A stretch of DNA of 64,000 nucleotides from Chryseobacterium camelliae (GTDB lineage: Bacteria > Bacteroidota > Bacteroidia > Flavobacteriales > Weeksellaceae). Location of the stretch: contig NZ_CP022986.1 of assembly GCF_002770595.1 (NCBI RefSeq), forward strand, positions 4,312,355 through 4,376,354, read 5' to 3'. This document shows positions 1-11,190 of the stretch, one piece after another. How positions within the stretch are numbered: position 1 is the stretch's first letter; every line of letters begins with the position of its first letter. The notes under the pieces were generated by a model. It made no database searches. It was not told the origin of the DNA and saw only the letters and a list, made by a program, of their open reading frames with translations. The translations under genes were made by a program, and so were the position numbers.

Positions 1-1190
1 ATATTATCCAGAAGCTCAGAGGTCGTCAGGTTCTGCTGCTGTTCAAGCACTTCCCGGATCTCCGTGACCCATTTCTCAAAATTACGGTCTTCCGAACTTT
101 GCTTATAGCCTTCTTTATATTTGTAATGGGCGGCAACGCCTTTTTCAGCAATTTCGTCCATCCTCTCGGAACGGATCTGTACTTCGATCCATTTTTTATC
201 AGGGCCAAGTACCGTCAGATGCAGACTTTCATATCCGGTAGAGCGCGGCTGGGTAATCCAGTCCCGCATTCTGGAGGGGTTGCTGTGGTACACATCCGTT
301 ACGATAGAATAAATTTTCCATGCCAGGAACTTCTCATTTTTGGCATCTGACTTATAGATGATCCGTATTGCATAGTTATCGAATACTTCTTCAAAGGAAA
401 CCCCTTGCTTAAGCATCTTCCTGTAAATCGACGATATTGCTTTGGCACGGCCTTTTATCGTAAAATTCAGCCCTTCCTCCTTCAGTTTTTCCGAAACTTC
501 TTTCTTGAATTCCTCAATATACCGTTCACGGTTTTCCTTCGCCAGTTCCAGCTTGGAAGTAATTTCGTTATAAACTTCGGGATTATTGTATTTCAGGGAA
601 AGATCCTCAAGTTCGGATTTGATGTTATAGAGACCGAGGCGGTGGGCCAGGGGTGCATAAATGTATACCGTTTCAGAAGCAATTTTCTTCTGCTTATCCG
701 GAGCCATGCTTTGGAGCGTCCGCATATTATGCAGCCTGTCTGCAATTTTGATCAGGATTACCCGGAAATCTTCGGACAGCGTAAGAAGCAGCTTCCTGTA
801 ATTTTCAGACTGCACCGAAATATTCTGATGGTTCATGATGGAGATCTTGGTAAGACCGTTGACGATATCCGCAATCTTTGCCCCGAAAATCTTTTTCAGG
901 TCATCATATGTATAATCCGAGTCTTCAATAACATCATGCAACAGAGCACATGCAATAGAGGTGGCTCCTAATCCGATTTCGGTTGCTACGATCTTGGCAA
1001 CAGCAATGGGATGATAGATGTAAGGTTCGCCAGTTTTTCTTCTCTGATCTTTGTGGGCATCCAGTGCAATATCAAATGCCTTCCGGATAAGTTTGTTATT
1101 TTCCTCATCCAAAGTCCGGTATGTATTCGATATCAGATCTTTATATCTGGCAAGAATTTCTTTATTTTCCTGTTCTAAGTCGTAACTCAT
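1..1190 (-). CDS. RelA/SpoT family (p)ppGpp synthetase/hydrolase, N-terminal part
   Basis: This gene makes and degrades the stringent-response alarmone (p)ppGpp in the cytoplasm. The window holds about 396 codons; the C-terminal regulatory part (TGS/ACT) lies beyond position 1. The start is the ATG at 1190, giving MSYDLEQEN. An HD hydrolase domain follows, with the intact metal motif LLHDVIED near residues 70-80. The synthetase domain comes next, recognised by RDWITQPRSTGYESLHL and the substrate-binding segment VQIRSERMDEIAEKGVAAH. An intact HD motif suggests a bifunctional Rsh/SpoT enzyme rather than a synthase-only RelA. The reading frame is open to the window edge. The next gene is transcribed in the same direction but separated by about 110 bases. 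Confidence 0.93.
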   Translation of the reverse strand, partial: MSYDLEQENKEILARYKDLISNTYRTLDEENNKLIRKAFDIALDAHKDQRRKTGEPYIYHPIAVAKIVATEIGLGATSIACALLHDVIEDSDYTYDDLKKIFGAKIADIVNGLTKISIMNHQNISVQSENYRKLLLTLSEDFRVILIKIADRLHNMRTLQSMAPDKQKKIASETVYIYAPLAHRLGLYNIKSELEDLSLKYNNPEVYNEITSKLELAKENRERYIEEFKKEVSEKLKEEGLNFTIKGRAKAISSIYRKMLKQGVSFEEVFDNYAIRIIYKSDAKNEKFLAWKIYSIVTDVYHSNPSRMRDWITQPRSTGYESLHLTVLGPDKKWIEVQIRSERMDEIAEKGVAAHYKYKEGYKQSSEDRNFEKWVTEIREVLEQQQNLTTSELLDN

Positions 1191-1297
1191 CGGTATCAAA
1201 GCCTATATTCTAACGAAAATACGAAATTTTCCAGACTTTTCAAACAACAAAATCCCCAAGATCACTTACGGATTACAGGATGAGTCAAACAATAATT

Positions 1298-1663
1298 TTA
1301 AAATTTCACTTCAGAATCCATTCCGTGGCTGGTTCCTTTGATCTTAATATCAGGACTGTTATGGATCTCAGCTTTATTCCTGGCATCAATATATCCCTTA
1401 ATGGTATGGTAATGAGCCTGTTCTATATTCATGTTTTCGAAAGTATAGGTCTTGATCGCTTCATTACGGCTGAAAATGTATTTGGCATTTTCGGCCTGCT
1501 CCAGGTCCTGTACTGCAACACTGGCCATATATTGCGACTGCATATGCTGGTCGTCAAGGTAAACGATATAATCTGAACTTCCGAATCCTGAATCTTCAAG
1601 GTCTGACTCAAGTTTTTTGTAATCGCTGTTGGGTGCAAATAACCCGGCTACTATATTAGACAT
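1298..1663 (-). CDS. Small hypothetical protein, stress-protein-like
   Basis: A 121-residue soluble protein. The N-terminus (NIVAGLFAPNSDYKKLESDLEDSGFGS) has the pattern of the general-stress YflT/17M fold: a hydrophobic strand, then a helix and 'GF', as in proteins that begin VVGVFD...A..A...L...GF. The C-terminal half is rich in charged residues and has no catalytic motif that I recognise. The start is the ATG at 1663; a GTG three bases upstream is also possible. A good flavobacterial promoter lies upstream (TAATTTTG at 1697-1704 on the minus strand). It probably forms its own transcription unit. The function is unknown and the family link is tentative. Confidence 0.7.
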   Translation of the reverse strand: MSNIVAGLFAPNSDYKKLESDLEDSGFGSSDYIVYLDDQHMQSQYMASVAVQDLEQAENAKYIFSRNEAIKTYTFENMNIEQAHYHTIKGYIDARNKAEIHNSPDIKIKGTSHGMDSEVKF

Positions 1664-1696
1664 CACTAAAGATTTAATAATTTCTACTTAAAGGTA

Positions 1697-1729
1697 CAAA
1701 ATTATTCATTTTATTTTTGTGTATTTTCA
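1697..1729 (-). promoter_or_regulatory. Flavobacterial-type promoter for the 1298-1663 gene
   Basis: Read on the minus strand there is TTG (1727-1729), a 22-nt spacer, then TAATTTTG (1697-1704). This fits the Bacteroidetes consensus TTG-N17-23-TAnnTTTG. It lies about 35 bases upstream of the ATG at 1663. Confidence 0.6.
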
Positions 1730-1975
1730 ATAATTAACGGTATTAATTGTAATTTCTATGTAATATAACGGTGATGTTTGATGGAATCTATTAAACTATA
1801 GTTTAATGATTGTGGATTTAATTTCAAAATTTGTCTTTTGCTACATCTGTTCTGATACCTGACGAAACGTTACACCCAAAACATACCGGGAATCTATTCC
1901 TCATGATACTATTTCATCATATTAAAAAGTACATTGTGCGGCCATGCGGCAAGTAGTTCCTGAAAACTATTCTAA

Positions 1976-2001
1976 TAAAAAACGGGCCTGAGCCCGTTTT
2001 T
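1976..2001 (-). terminator. Intrinsic terminator of the acs operon
   Basis: Immediately after the acs stop codon, the minus strand has the hairpin AACGGGC / GCCCGTT with a short loop, followed by a run of T. A-rich and T-rich flanks on both sides make it potentially bidirectional. Confidence 0.85.
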
Positions 2002-2002
2002 A

Positions 2003-3913
<1,911 letters not shown>

Positions 3914-3957
3914 ATCCCGTTTGTTTTTTTGAATGTTTGTTATGTATATATAATTTA

Positions 3958-5847
3958 TTATCTGTTTCTGTATAACTGAATTTTTTCCTGGATTTCCTCA
4001 ATGATTTTTTCATCATCGATGGTGGATGGAACCTGGAAGCCCTTTCCATCAAGCAATGTACGGATCAGTTTCCTCAGGATTTTCCCGGAGCGCGTTTTAG
4101 GGAGCCTTTTAACGGTCATTACATTTTTAAGGCAGGCCACTGCTCCGATTTTTTCCCGGACCATCTGCACAATATTTTTTTCCAAAGCTTCCTCCGTAAC
4201 CATGGAACCGTTTTTCACCACAACGGCAGCAAAAGGAATCTGCCCTTTCAGTTCATCATCAATGCCTACGACAGCACATTCAGCAACCTCGGGATGGGAT
4301 GAGACTATTTCCTCCATTTCCGAGGTAGACAGCCGGTGCCCCGCCACATTGATCACATCGTCCACTCTTCCGGTAATGAAGATATAGCCGTCTTCATCCC
4401 TGATCGCTCCATCCCCGGAGAAATAATAACCTTTATATTGAGACAGATAGCTGTTGATAAAGCGTTCATGGTCATTCCAGATCCCGAGCAATGCGCCCGG
4501 CGGAAGGGGGAGTCTGATGACGAGGTACCCTTCATGATGGGCATCCAGTTCATATCCGTTTTCATCAAATATTTTGATGTCGTATCCCGGGATGGGTTTT
4601 CCGGCAGAAGCTCTTTTGATCGTGTATTGGTCATCAGAAGTCATCAGCCCAAGCATAGGCCAGCCGGATTCTGTCTGCCACCAGTGGTCAATGGCAGGAA
4701 CTCCGATATGTTTTTCAAACCAGTCCAGAGTTGCCACATCGCAACGCTCACCGGCCAGGAACTGTTTCCTGAAATGGCTCAGATCATATTTTTTTACCAG
4801 CTCGCCATCCGGATCTTCTTTTTTAATGGCACGGATCGCCGTAGGTGCAGTAAACATGACGGAAACTCTGTAGTCCGAAATAATACTCCAGAAAGTGCCT
4901 GCATCAGGCGTCATGACAGGTTTTCCTTCAAAAACAACCGTGGTATTGCGGTTGATCAGAGGACCGTAGACAGAAAAGCTGTGTCCAACCGCCCATCCGA
5001 AATCCGAAGCAGCCCAATAAATTTCTCCCGGTTCAGCCCCATAGATATATTTCATGGAAAGCTTCAGGGCTGTCGCATAGCCGCCGGTATCGCGGACAAT
5101 GCCTTTCGGTTTTCCGGTCGTTCCTGAAGTGTACAGCAGATAGAGCGGGTGAGTGGATTCCACCGCAATACAGCCTGCCGGCTCCGACTGCCAGACGAGT
5201 TCTTCGTAATCCATGATTCCATCAAACATTTCATGGGTATTATCGGTAAGTTTCCTGTTATATACAATAATATGTTCCACTTTATCCTGTGCCAGTTCAA
5301 TGGCTTTTTCCACCAACGGTAAGTAAGGGATCCTTCTGAAGATTTCGATACCTGCGGTGGCGGTAATAAGTGCTTTGGGCTTACAGTCGTCAATCCGTAC
5401 GACCAGTTCATGAGGTGCAAAGCCTCCGAAAACCACATTATGGATCACGCCAATCCGCGCACAGGCCAGCATCGCAAAAAGCGTCTGCGGAATCATGGGC
5501 ATGTAGATAACTACGGTATCACCTTTCTGTAAACCAAGAGAAATGAGGCCGCCGGCTAATTTTGAAATTTCTTCTTTAGCCTGGCTGAACGTGTATGTTT
5601 TCTTCTGGCCGGTCACCGGGGAATCATAGATAACGGCCACCTGATCGCCAAAACCATCTTCGATGTGCTGATCAATACAGAGGTGGCATATATTCAGTTC
5701 ACCATCAGCAAACCACTGCGGATATCCGTTGTCGTCTTCAGACAGAATCTTTTCCGGAAATTTCGTCCATCGGATCTGCCCGGCCTGCTCCTTCCAGAAT
5801 TCCTCTTTGTGTTCTATGCTTTCTTTAAACAAATCTTCCATATCCAT
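3958..5847 (-). CDS. prpE: Propionyl-CoA synthetase-like acyl-CoA ligase
   Basis: A 629-residue AMP-forming ligase, paralogous to the downstream acs but clearly distinct. It has the P-loop YTSGTTGKPKGIVRDTGG, WWQTESGWP, YFSGDGAIRDEDGYI and the C-terminal PKTRSGKILRK with catalytic Lys589. The sequence RDTGGYA after the P-loop, and IRLPLPPG, are typical of PrpE/propionate-CoA ligase and its relatives rather than Acs. The likely reaction is propionate (or another short acid) + ATP + CoA to the acyl-CoA. Two ATGs lie close together (5847 and 5841). The gene sits in the same operon as acs, with the sensor-regulator pair upstream. The exact acid used cannot be read from the sequence. Confidence 0.87.
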   Translation of the reverse strand: MDMEDLFKESIEHKEEFWKEQAGQIRWTKFPEKILSEDDNGYPQWFADGELNICHLCIDQHIEDGFGDQVAVIYDSPVTGQKKTYTFSQAKEEISKLAGGLISLGLQKGDTVVIYMPMIPQTLFAMLACARIGVIHNVVFGGFAPHELVVRIDDCKPKALITATAGIEIFRRIPYLPLVEKAIELAQDKVEHIIVYNRKLTDNTHEMFDGIMDYEELVWQSEPAGCIAVESTHPLYLLYTSGTTGKPKGIVRDTGGYATALKLSMKYIYGAEPGEIYWAASDFGWAVGHSFSVYGPLINRNTTVVFEGKPVMTPDAGTFWSIISDYRVSVMFTAPTAIRAIKKEDPDGELVKKYDLSHFRKQFLAGERCDVATLDWFEKHIGVPAIDHWWQTESGWPMLGLMTSDDQYTIKRASAGKPIPGYDIKIFDENGYELDAHHEGYLVIRLPLPPGALLGIWNDHERFINSYLSQYKGYYFSGDGAIRDEDGYIFITGRVDDVINVAGHRLSTSEMEEIVSSHPEVAECAVVGIDDELKGQIPFAAVVVKNGSMVTEEALEKNIVQMVREKIGAVACLKNVMTVKRLPKTRSGKILRKLIRTLLDGKGFQVPSTIDDEKIIEEIQEKIQLYRNR

Positions 5848-5950
5848 ATTGATTTTGTGTTTCAGGTGTCTTTCGGTATGATTAATTTTCAGATGACCCG
5901 CAAACGAAATAGTAAAATTTCATTTCCAAATATCTATCTTTCATTACTCA

Positions 5951-6316
5951 TCATCTATTATTCATTTCCTCAATCCGCTGCATAAGCCGCTTAATCGAGT
6001 ACGGTTTTGTCACATAGGCATCAGCGCCCATTTCAAGGCCTTTTTCGATATCTTTAGGATTGTTCTTCGCACTTAGGAAAATCACGTTTGTATCTTTCAG
6101 GCGTTCATCGTGGCGTATCATTTCCAGGGTACTGTATCCATCCAGGTTTGGCATCATAATATCAAGGAGGATGACGTCAGGAACCATGGTTTTAAGGAAA
6201 TCCAGGACTTCCGTACCGTCCCGGGCGATATAGACATCATAACCGTTCTTTTTAAAACTGTATTCCAGTGACATTAATATTTTGTGTTCATCATCTGCAA
6301 TAATGATCTTTTTCAT
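5951..6316 (-). CDS. Receiver-only response regulator
   Basis: A 121-residue single-domain CheY-like protein. It has the acidic pair DDE at residues 8-10, the phospho-acceptor in LLDIMMPN (Asp52), the switch serine in FLSAKN and the conserved lysine in YVTKPYS. There is no output domain after the receiver. Its ATG overlaps the stop of the kinase gene (ATGA), so the two are translationally coupled and almost certainly partners. The related CrbR regulators that control acs in gammaproteobacteria carry an HTH domain. Here the signal must pass by phosphotransfer or protein contact. Confidence 0.92.
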   Translation of the reverse strand: MKKIIIADDEHKILMSLEYSFKKNGYDVYIARDGTEVLDFLKTMVPDVILLDIMMPNLDGYSTLEMIRHDERLKDTNVIFLSAKNNPKDIEKGLEMGADAYVTKPYSIKRLMQRIEEMNNR

Positions 6317-9015
6317 AGGGCTTTCTTATCGTTCAACTTCATGTTTTTGTGTCGGTGCGGGAGGTGTATGATGAATGTCACACCCAGCCCGCTGTTCTCT
6401 GCCCTGATCGTTCCGCCATGGTTCTGGATGATCTTCCGGCAGATGGCCAGTCCGAGGCCGCTTCCGGCCTGTTTTAAAATATTCTGGTTTTTAGACTGAT
6501 AAAATTTGTCGAAAATCAGTTCCAGATCTTCTTCCGGAATATGTTTTCCTGTATTGAACACGCTTATCATCAGCTCCTGTTCACGGATGAAAAACTTGGT
6601 CTGTATGGTACCTTGTTCACCGGTAAACTTTAAAGCATTGCCCAAAATATTCTGAAACAGCTGGATCAGCCTGGCTTCATCATATTCAAAGATAAAATGA
6701 TTTAAGAGATTGACCTCACTGATATGGATATTTTTCTGCTGGATAAGGTGCAGTAGGGGATTTAATGCTTTCTTGTATGTTTCGAGGATGTTATTTTTCC
6801 TCACATTCAGGGCAATTTCCCCATGTTCCAGTTTATCGAGGTACAGGATATCATTGATGATTTCGTTGAGCCGGTCAGATTCCGTAATGATGTTGTTTAA
6901 AAATTCCTTTTTGATGTCAGGCGGGATGTCATCATCATCGGCCAGGATTTCGCCGGCAGAACGGATGGCTGTGATCGGCGTTCTCAATTCATGGGCAACG
7001 GAATCCAGGAAATCGTCTTTCTGCCGGTCTTTAACGATCAGGTTTTCATTGGCATTTTGAAGGTCATCGGACAGTTTCTTCAGCTCCTGTGATTGTTCTG
7101 TCAGTTTTTTGTTTAAAATAATATTCTCCTTGGATTCTTCCAGGATATTCAGTACTTCTTTGAGAGAAATTTTGTCTTCCTTGGTCACGCCTTCAATAAG
7201 GATTTTGGCTGACGCTGTCCCGATTCTTCCTGCCAAAAGGTTTTCTGAAAATTTAATAAACCTGGAATCAGCCGTTTCTGCTTCCGAATCGATATTGTAC
7301 TTCAGGTTAAAGATGCGCATGGCCTGTTCGGTTTTCTTCTGGCCTAAAAAACGGACGAGAATATTCCGGATATCCGATACATAGGCTGTTCCACGCCAGA
7401 TAAATGCATTCTCATGATTCTGGATGTATTGATCAATGTCTACATACAGTTCTGCGAAATTGCGTTCCCGGTAATTGCCTTTCATGCTTACGGATATCAT
7501 GGCAAAAAGTCCGGCATTTAACAGCAAGGACCAGAAAAAAACCTCCGGAATCCTTCCGAGATAAGGGATGTCGAAAAAGCTGAAAGCATCATACATACTT
7601 CTCAAAACACCTTTGAATTCCTGATTGTAAGAAAAATAATATTGGGGAATGATCAGTCCGAAATAGCAGATGACCAATCCGGCCACCAGTCCGGTAAGTA
7701 CGCCTCTGTAGCTTCCGCGCCTCCAGAAAATAGCGCCGAAATAGCCGGGTGCCAATTGGGCAATGATCACAAATGAAATCAGCCCGACGGAATCCAGTGA
7801 GGTTTTGAGAATAAAATATTTATAAAAGGCAAAAGCCATGATCACAAGTCCGAAGATGCTGAATTTCCTGATGCGGGTGATGATCCGGGTATTATTCGCC
7901 TCATTTTCTGCCTTGAACTTTCCCAACAGCCCGTACGGAATAATCATATTGTTGGAAAGCATAATGGATAGTGTGATAGATGAAATAATGATCATGGAAA
8001 TACTGGAGCTTAATCCGCCCAGGAATACTAAGACTGTGACCACTGTATTGTTAAAATACTGCGGGATAAGGATGGAATAAAACTCAGGATTGACATTCTG
8101 CCCGTTAAAGATCAGTCTTCCTCCCCAGGCAATCGGGAAGATAAAAAGCGTAAATACCAGCAGGTACAGCGGGAAAAACCAGAGTGCGGTTTTGATATGT
8201 TTTTCCTGCCTGTTTTCAATGATCGCCGTGTGGAACTGCCTTGGCAAAATACAGATGGCTGTACCGGAGATCATGCACAGTACCATCCAGTTCAGGGCAC
8301 CTTCAACTCCGTTAAGGGTATTTTTAGCTTTAAAATCACTGAATCGGCTGGCTTTCTCATAAATATCTGAAAACCCGTCAAACACAAAATAGATGACGAA
8401 CAGCCCGAGGATGATGATGAAAAATAATTTCAGAAAGCTCTCCAGGGCAATAGCTGATATGATTCCCAGGCGCTTTTCTGAAGCATCTACATACCGCGTT
8501 CCGTAATATGAAGAAAATACGGCGATCAGCACAACTACAAAAGTGGCGCTGTCCGTGAGTATATTTTTTGATACAGGGGTTTCGGTTACCAGATGAAACG
8601 TTTCGGAAATGGCTTTGATCTGCAATCCTATATAAGGAATGATCGCAAAAAGGCATACCATTGTGATAATGGCGCTTAAGCTTCTGCTGTTGCCATACCG
8701 GAGGGAAATGAAATCAGCCAGGCTGCTGATCTTGTTGATTCTGGAAATCCTGACGATCCGCGTGTTGATATAAATCCATGCCGGAATAACAATAACAGGC
8801 CCGATGTATATGGTCAGATAGCTGAGTCCGCTGGTCGCCGCAACGCCAATGCTTCCGTAATAAGTCCAGGCGGTACAGTATACCGCGAGGGAAAGCGCAT
8901 AAATGTACGGATTATTGATCCAGAGCTTACTTTTCTTCTTTTCTGCCAGGTAGGCTACCAAGAACAGAAGCGCCAGATACACCAATACGACGGAGATCAG
9001 TGCGAAACTACTCAT
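6313..9015 (-). CDS. Sodium:solute symporter-histidine kinase fusion (CrbS/CbrA-like)
   Basis: A 900-residue membrane sensor. Residues 1 to about 500 form a sodium:solute symporter-like domain with about 13 hydrophobic segments (for example WTYYGSIGVAATSGLSYL near the start). A linker of the STAC type follows (about 520-610, including WRGTAYVSDIRNILVRFLG), then a coiled coil (about 620-665). The HisKA box is SVAHELRTPITAIRS with phospho-acceptor His675. The HATPase domain has the N box NILGNALKF near 790 and GSGLGLAICRKI near 851. This architecture is known from CbrA and from CrbS, the acetate-switch sensor that controls acs. Short overlaps tie it to the small membrane gene upstream and the response regulator downstream. 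Acetate or a related acid is the probable signal, inferred from context. Confidence 0.93.
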   Translation of the reverse strand: MSSFALISVVLVYLALLFLVAYLAEKKKSKLWINNPYIYALSLAVYCTAWTYYGSIGVAATSGLSYLTIYIGPVIVIPAWIYINTRIVRISRINKISSLADFISLRYGNSRSLSAIITMVCLFAIIPYIGLQIKAISETFHLVTETPVSKNILTDSATFVVVLIAVFSSYYGTRYVDASEKRLGIISAIALESFLKLFFIIILGLFVIYFVFDGFSDIYEKASRFSDFKAKNTLNGVEGALNWMVLCMISGTAICILPRQFHTAIIENRQEKHIKTALWFFPLYLLVFTLFIFPIAWGGRLIFNGQNVNPEFYSILIPQYFNNTVVTVLVFLGGLSSSISMIIISSITLSIMLSNNMIIPYGLLGKFKAENEANNTRIITRIRKFSIFGLVIMAFAFYKYFILKTSLDSVGLISFVIIAQLAPGYFGAIFWRRGSYRGVLTGLVAGLVICYFGLIIPQYYFSYNQEFKGVLRSMYDAFSFFDIPYLGRIPEVFFWSLLLNAGLFAMISVSMKGNYRERNFAELYVDIDQYIQNHENAFIWRGTAYVSDIRNILVRFLGQKKTEQAMRIFNLKYNIDSEAETADSRFIKFSENLLAGRIGTASAKILIEGVTKEDKISLKEVLNILEESKENIILNKKLTEQSQELKKLSDDLQNANENLIVKDRQKDDFLDSVAHELRTPITAIRSAGEILADDDDIPPDIKKEFLNNIITESDRLNEIINDILYLDKLEHGEIALNVRKNNILETYKKALNPLLHLIQQKNIHISEVNLLNHFIFEYDEARLIQLFQNILGNALKFTGEQGTIQTKFFIREQELMISVFNTGKHIPEEDLELIFDKFYQSKNQNILKQAGSGLGLAICRKIIQNHGGTIRAENSGLGVTFIIHLPHRHKNMKLNDKKAL

Positions 9016-9199
9016 ATTTTTTCACGATTACAAAAGCCGTGATAATGGAAACCATCCATACGGCAAAAAAATACACCAGCAGCATAGGGTAGCCCAGGAC
9101 TTCCTGCTCACTGTTGAAAAGTAAAGAGACAGGAATGCTGAAAGCGACCATCAGTCCGATGCTCAGTAAAATCAGTTTCTGTTCATGTCTCTTTTTCAT
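9008..9199 (-). CDS. Small two-helix membrane protein
   Basis: 63 residues with two hydrophobic segments (LILLSIGLMVAFSIPVSLL and YPMLLVYFFAVWMVSIITAF) and a basic N-terminus. The stop overlaps the ATG of the symporter-kinase fusion by a few bases, so the two are translationally coupled. Many sodium:solute symporters need or sit beside a tiny membrane partner (DUF485/DUF4212-type), and this protein may be the equivalent for the sensor. I see no motif that proves membership in a named family. Confidence 0.8.
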   Translation of the reverse strand: MKKRHEQKLILLSIGLMVAFSIPVSLLFNSEQEVLGYPMLLVYFFAVWMVSIITAFVIVKKYE

Positions 9200-9203
9200 A
9201 GGG

Positions 9204-9287
9204 GATTATTGATTATTGATGAATGATGATTGATAATCGTGAGCTATTTTTAACCCATCAATGATCAATCATCATTAATCATTTATA
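9204..9287. repeat. Paired heptamer arrays (7-bp period)
   Basis: Five consecutive heptamers that all begin GAT run from 9204 to 9238 (GATTATT twice, then GATGAAT, GATGATT, GATAATC). After about 20 bases a second array, reverse-complementary in type, runs from 9260 to 9287 (AATGATC, AATCATC, ATTAATC, ATTTATA). Together they can form an imperfect hairpin between two genes of the same operon, so they would be present in the mRNA. Confidence 0.75.
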
Positions 9288-9290
9288 AAT

Positions 9291-9518
9291 TTACTCCTTT
9301 TCGTCAGAATACTCTCCGGTCAGGGCATAGTATCCGAAAATTGCCATTCCGCCCGATATAATCGGCATCAGTACGAAAAGGATGATGATCCCGAAAACCA
9401 AGTCTTCCTGCTTTCCTGAACTGATCTTAGGAATGCCTAACACGGTAATGCCGAAATATCCGACCACCAGCGCAATGCCGATCCATACTAAACCTAATAT
9501 TTTTTTGATTCCGTTCAT
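9291..9518 (-). CDS. Small membrane protein, DUF6814-like
   Basis: 75 residues with two membrane helices (LGLVWIGIALVVGYFGITVLG and FGIIILFVLMPIISGGMAIFGYYAL), a polar loop GIPKISSGKQED and an acidic tail EYSDEKE. I recall similar short proteins, labelled DUF6814, beside MFS genes in flavobacteria, but I could not check this. It lies 43 bases downstream of the MFS transporter gene in the same operon. A helper role for the transporter or for the sensor is an inference from position only. Confidence 0.75.
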   Translation of the reverse strand: MNGIKKILGLVWIGIALVVGYFGITVLGIPKISSGKQEDLVFGIIILFVLMPIISGGMAIFGYYALTGEYSDEKE

Positions 9519-9561
9519 TGTAATACATTTAAAATTAATAAAAATTTGATTGAAATCACGG

Positions 9562-11142
9562 CTATTCGTGAATATTGTTGTTTTTATTTTTCAGGTAAAA
9601 GACGCCTATCACCAGGCAGACCGTCGCAACACCCATCGGATACCAGAGACCTTCAAGGTACCAGCTGGAATGTCCCGCTTCTTTTCCTGTCGTTACCAGA
9701 TATGTTGCCACAGCAGGAAGCAGTCCGCCGAATACGCCGTTTCCGATGTGGTATGGCAAAGACATGGAAGTATAGCGGATCCTTACCGGGAACATCTCAA
9801 CCAGGAAAGCTGCAATCGGTCCATAGACCATCGTTACAAAGATCACCTGGATGAATACCAGGAAGATCAGGTACCATTTCGTATCAGGGTTCAGCCTTAC
9901 CGACTGGGTGACTTTAGGTTCCTCAGCTTTGCCGTCTTTCATGACAGGTCCGGCCGGAGACCAATGGGAAATGCTGTCTTTTTTAATCAGGGTGCCGTCA
10001 GTGTACAGGGTTTCCTTGTGAAAAGTAATCAGGCTGTCAGTGGTGATCTTGTCATGTACCTTTACCGTCCTGCTTTCCGTAATACCGTTGCTCTCTACCG
10101 TTTTATTTTCAACATTTACACTTTTGTACATGGCATCGTAGATCGGGCGGTAAGCTAAAATGGCAACCAGCATTCCGGTCATCATCACGGCCTTTCTGCC
10201 GATTTTATCCGAAAGCCATCCGAAGAATACAAAAAACGGGGTTCCCATCAGCAAAGCAATGGCCATCAGGGAATCCACCTGTGCAGATTCTACGTTCATT
10301 ACTTTCTGGAGGAAGCTCATCGCATAGAATTGGCCGGTATACCAGATTACCCCTTGTCCCATGGCTGCTCCGAACAGGGCCAGCAGGACAAATTTGAAAT
10401 TGAATTTATTACCGAAACTCTCTTTTAACGGGTTCTTGGAGGTTTTTCCTTCGCTTTTAGCCTTTGCAAAAAGTGGGGATTCCTTCATGTTCTTCCTGAT
10501 GATATAGGAAACGCCCACCATCAGGATAGAAATCCAGAACGGAATCCTCCAGCCCCAGCCGTCGAACTCTTCCGCAGAAAGCGTGGTTTTAGTGATCAGA
10601 ATCACAATGAGGGAAATGAAAAGCCCTGCGGTAGCGGTGGTCTGGATCCAAGATGTCCAGTAACCGCGCCGGTGAGGCTGTGCATATTCCGCCACATAGG
10701 TAGCGGCACCGCCGTATTCGCCTCCCAAGGCCAGTCCCTGGAGCAATCTCAGGATCAGGACCAGGACAGGAGCCAGAAAGCCGATAGTTTCATAACTCGG
10801 GATGCATCCGATGAGAAAGGTAGAGAATCCCATGATCAGTAAGGTTACCAAAAAGGTATACTTTCTTCCGATAAGGTCGCCCAGACGTCCGAAAAATAAG
10901 GCTCCAAACGGCCGTACCACAAATCCGGCTGCAAAAGTGGCCAGGGTGGATAAAAATGCGGCGGTAGGGTTGTCTGACGGGAAGAATTTGGTAGCCAGAA
11001 CCACAGCCAGGCTCCCGAAGATATAAAAGTCATACCATTCGATCAGTGTGCCGAGTGACGAGGCGGTGATAACGCTCCAGATGGTGCGGTTCTTCTGCTT
11101 CTCGGTCATATTTTCGTAGCTTTCATAGTGCTTTTCGCTCAT
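9562..11142 (-). CDS. MFS transporter, metabolite:H+ symporter type
   Basis: 526 residues with 12 predicted membrane helices. It has the MHS-family signatures: an N-terminal TASSLGTLIEWYDFYIFG, RPFGALFFGRLGDLIGRKYTF after TM2-3, and a second loop motif FGWLSDKIGRKAVMM. These place it near ProP/KgtP/ShiA, proton symporters for small organic acids and osmolytes. Unusually, about 88 hydrophilic residues (about 335-422, including VENKTVESNGITES and HWSPAGPVMKDG) are inserted between helices in the C-terminal half. The neighbours (porin before, acyl-CoA ligases after) suggest import of acetate, propionate or another carboxylate. The substrate is inferred, not shown. Confidence 0.9.
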   Translation of the reverse strand: MSEKHYESYENMTEKQKNRTIWSVITASSLGTLIEWYDFYIFGSLAVVLATKFFPSDNPTAAFLSTLATFAAGFVVRPFGALFFGRLGDLIGRKYTFLVTLLIMGFSTFLIGCIPSYETIGFLAPVLVLILRLLQGLALGGEYGGAATYVAEYAQPHRRGYWTSWIQTTATAGLFISLIVILITKTTLSAEEFDGWGWRIPFWISILMVGVSYIIRKNMKESPLFAKAKSEGKTSKNPLKESFGNKFNFKFVLLALFGAAMGQGVIWYTGQFYAMSFLQKVMNVESAQVDSLMAIALLMGTPFFVFFGWLSDKIGRKAVMMTGMLVAILAYRPIYDAMYKSVNVENKTVESNGITESRTVKVHDKITTDSLITFHKETLYTDGTLIKKDSISHWSPAGPVMKDGKAEEPKVTQSVRLNPDTKWYLIFLVFIQVIFVTMVYGPIAAFLVEMFPVRIRYTSMSLPYHIGNGVFGGLLPAVATYLVTTGKEAGHSSWYLEGLWYPMGVATVCLVIGVFYLKNKNNNIHE

Positions 11143-11190
11143 AGTGCTTGATTTTGTTTAGTTAATAAATAATAGGATGATCCTGCAATA

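Larger units (their letters stand above)
1664..2002. other. AT-rich intergenic region with an 18-bp perfect palindrome
   Basis: No credible gene lies between the small stress-like gene and the end of acs. The stretch holds the promoter at 1697-1729, an 18-bp perfect palindrome (ATTAAACTATAGTTTAAT, 1790-1807) that could be an operator, and the acs terminator at its far end. Nothing else is recognisable. Confidence 0.6.

Noticed and set aside
4336..5127. 263-codon plus-strand frame inside the prpE-like gene
   Set aside because: Fully antisense to a gene with intact catalytic motifs; its own translation has no domain pattern.
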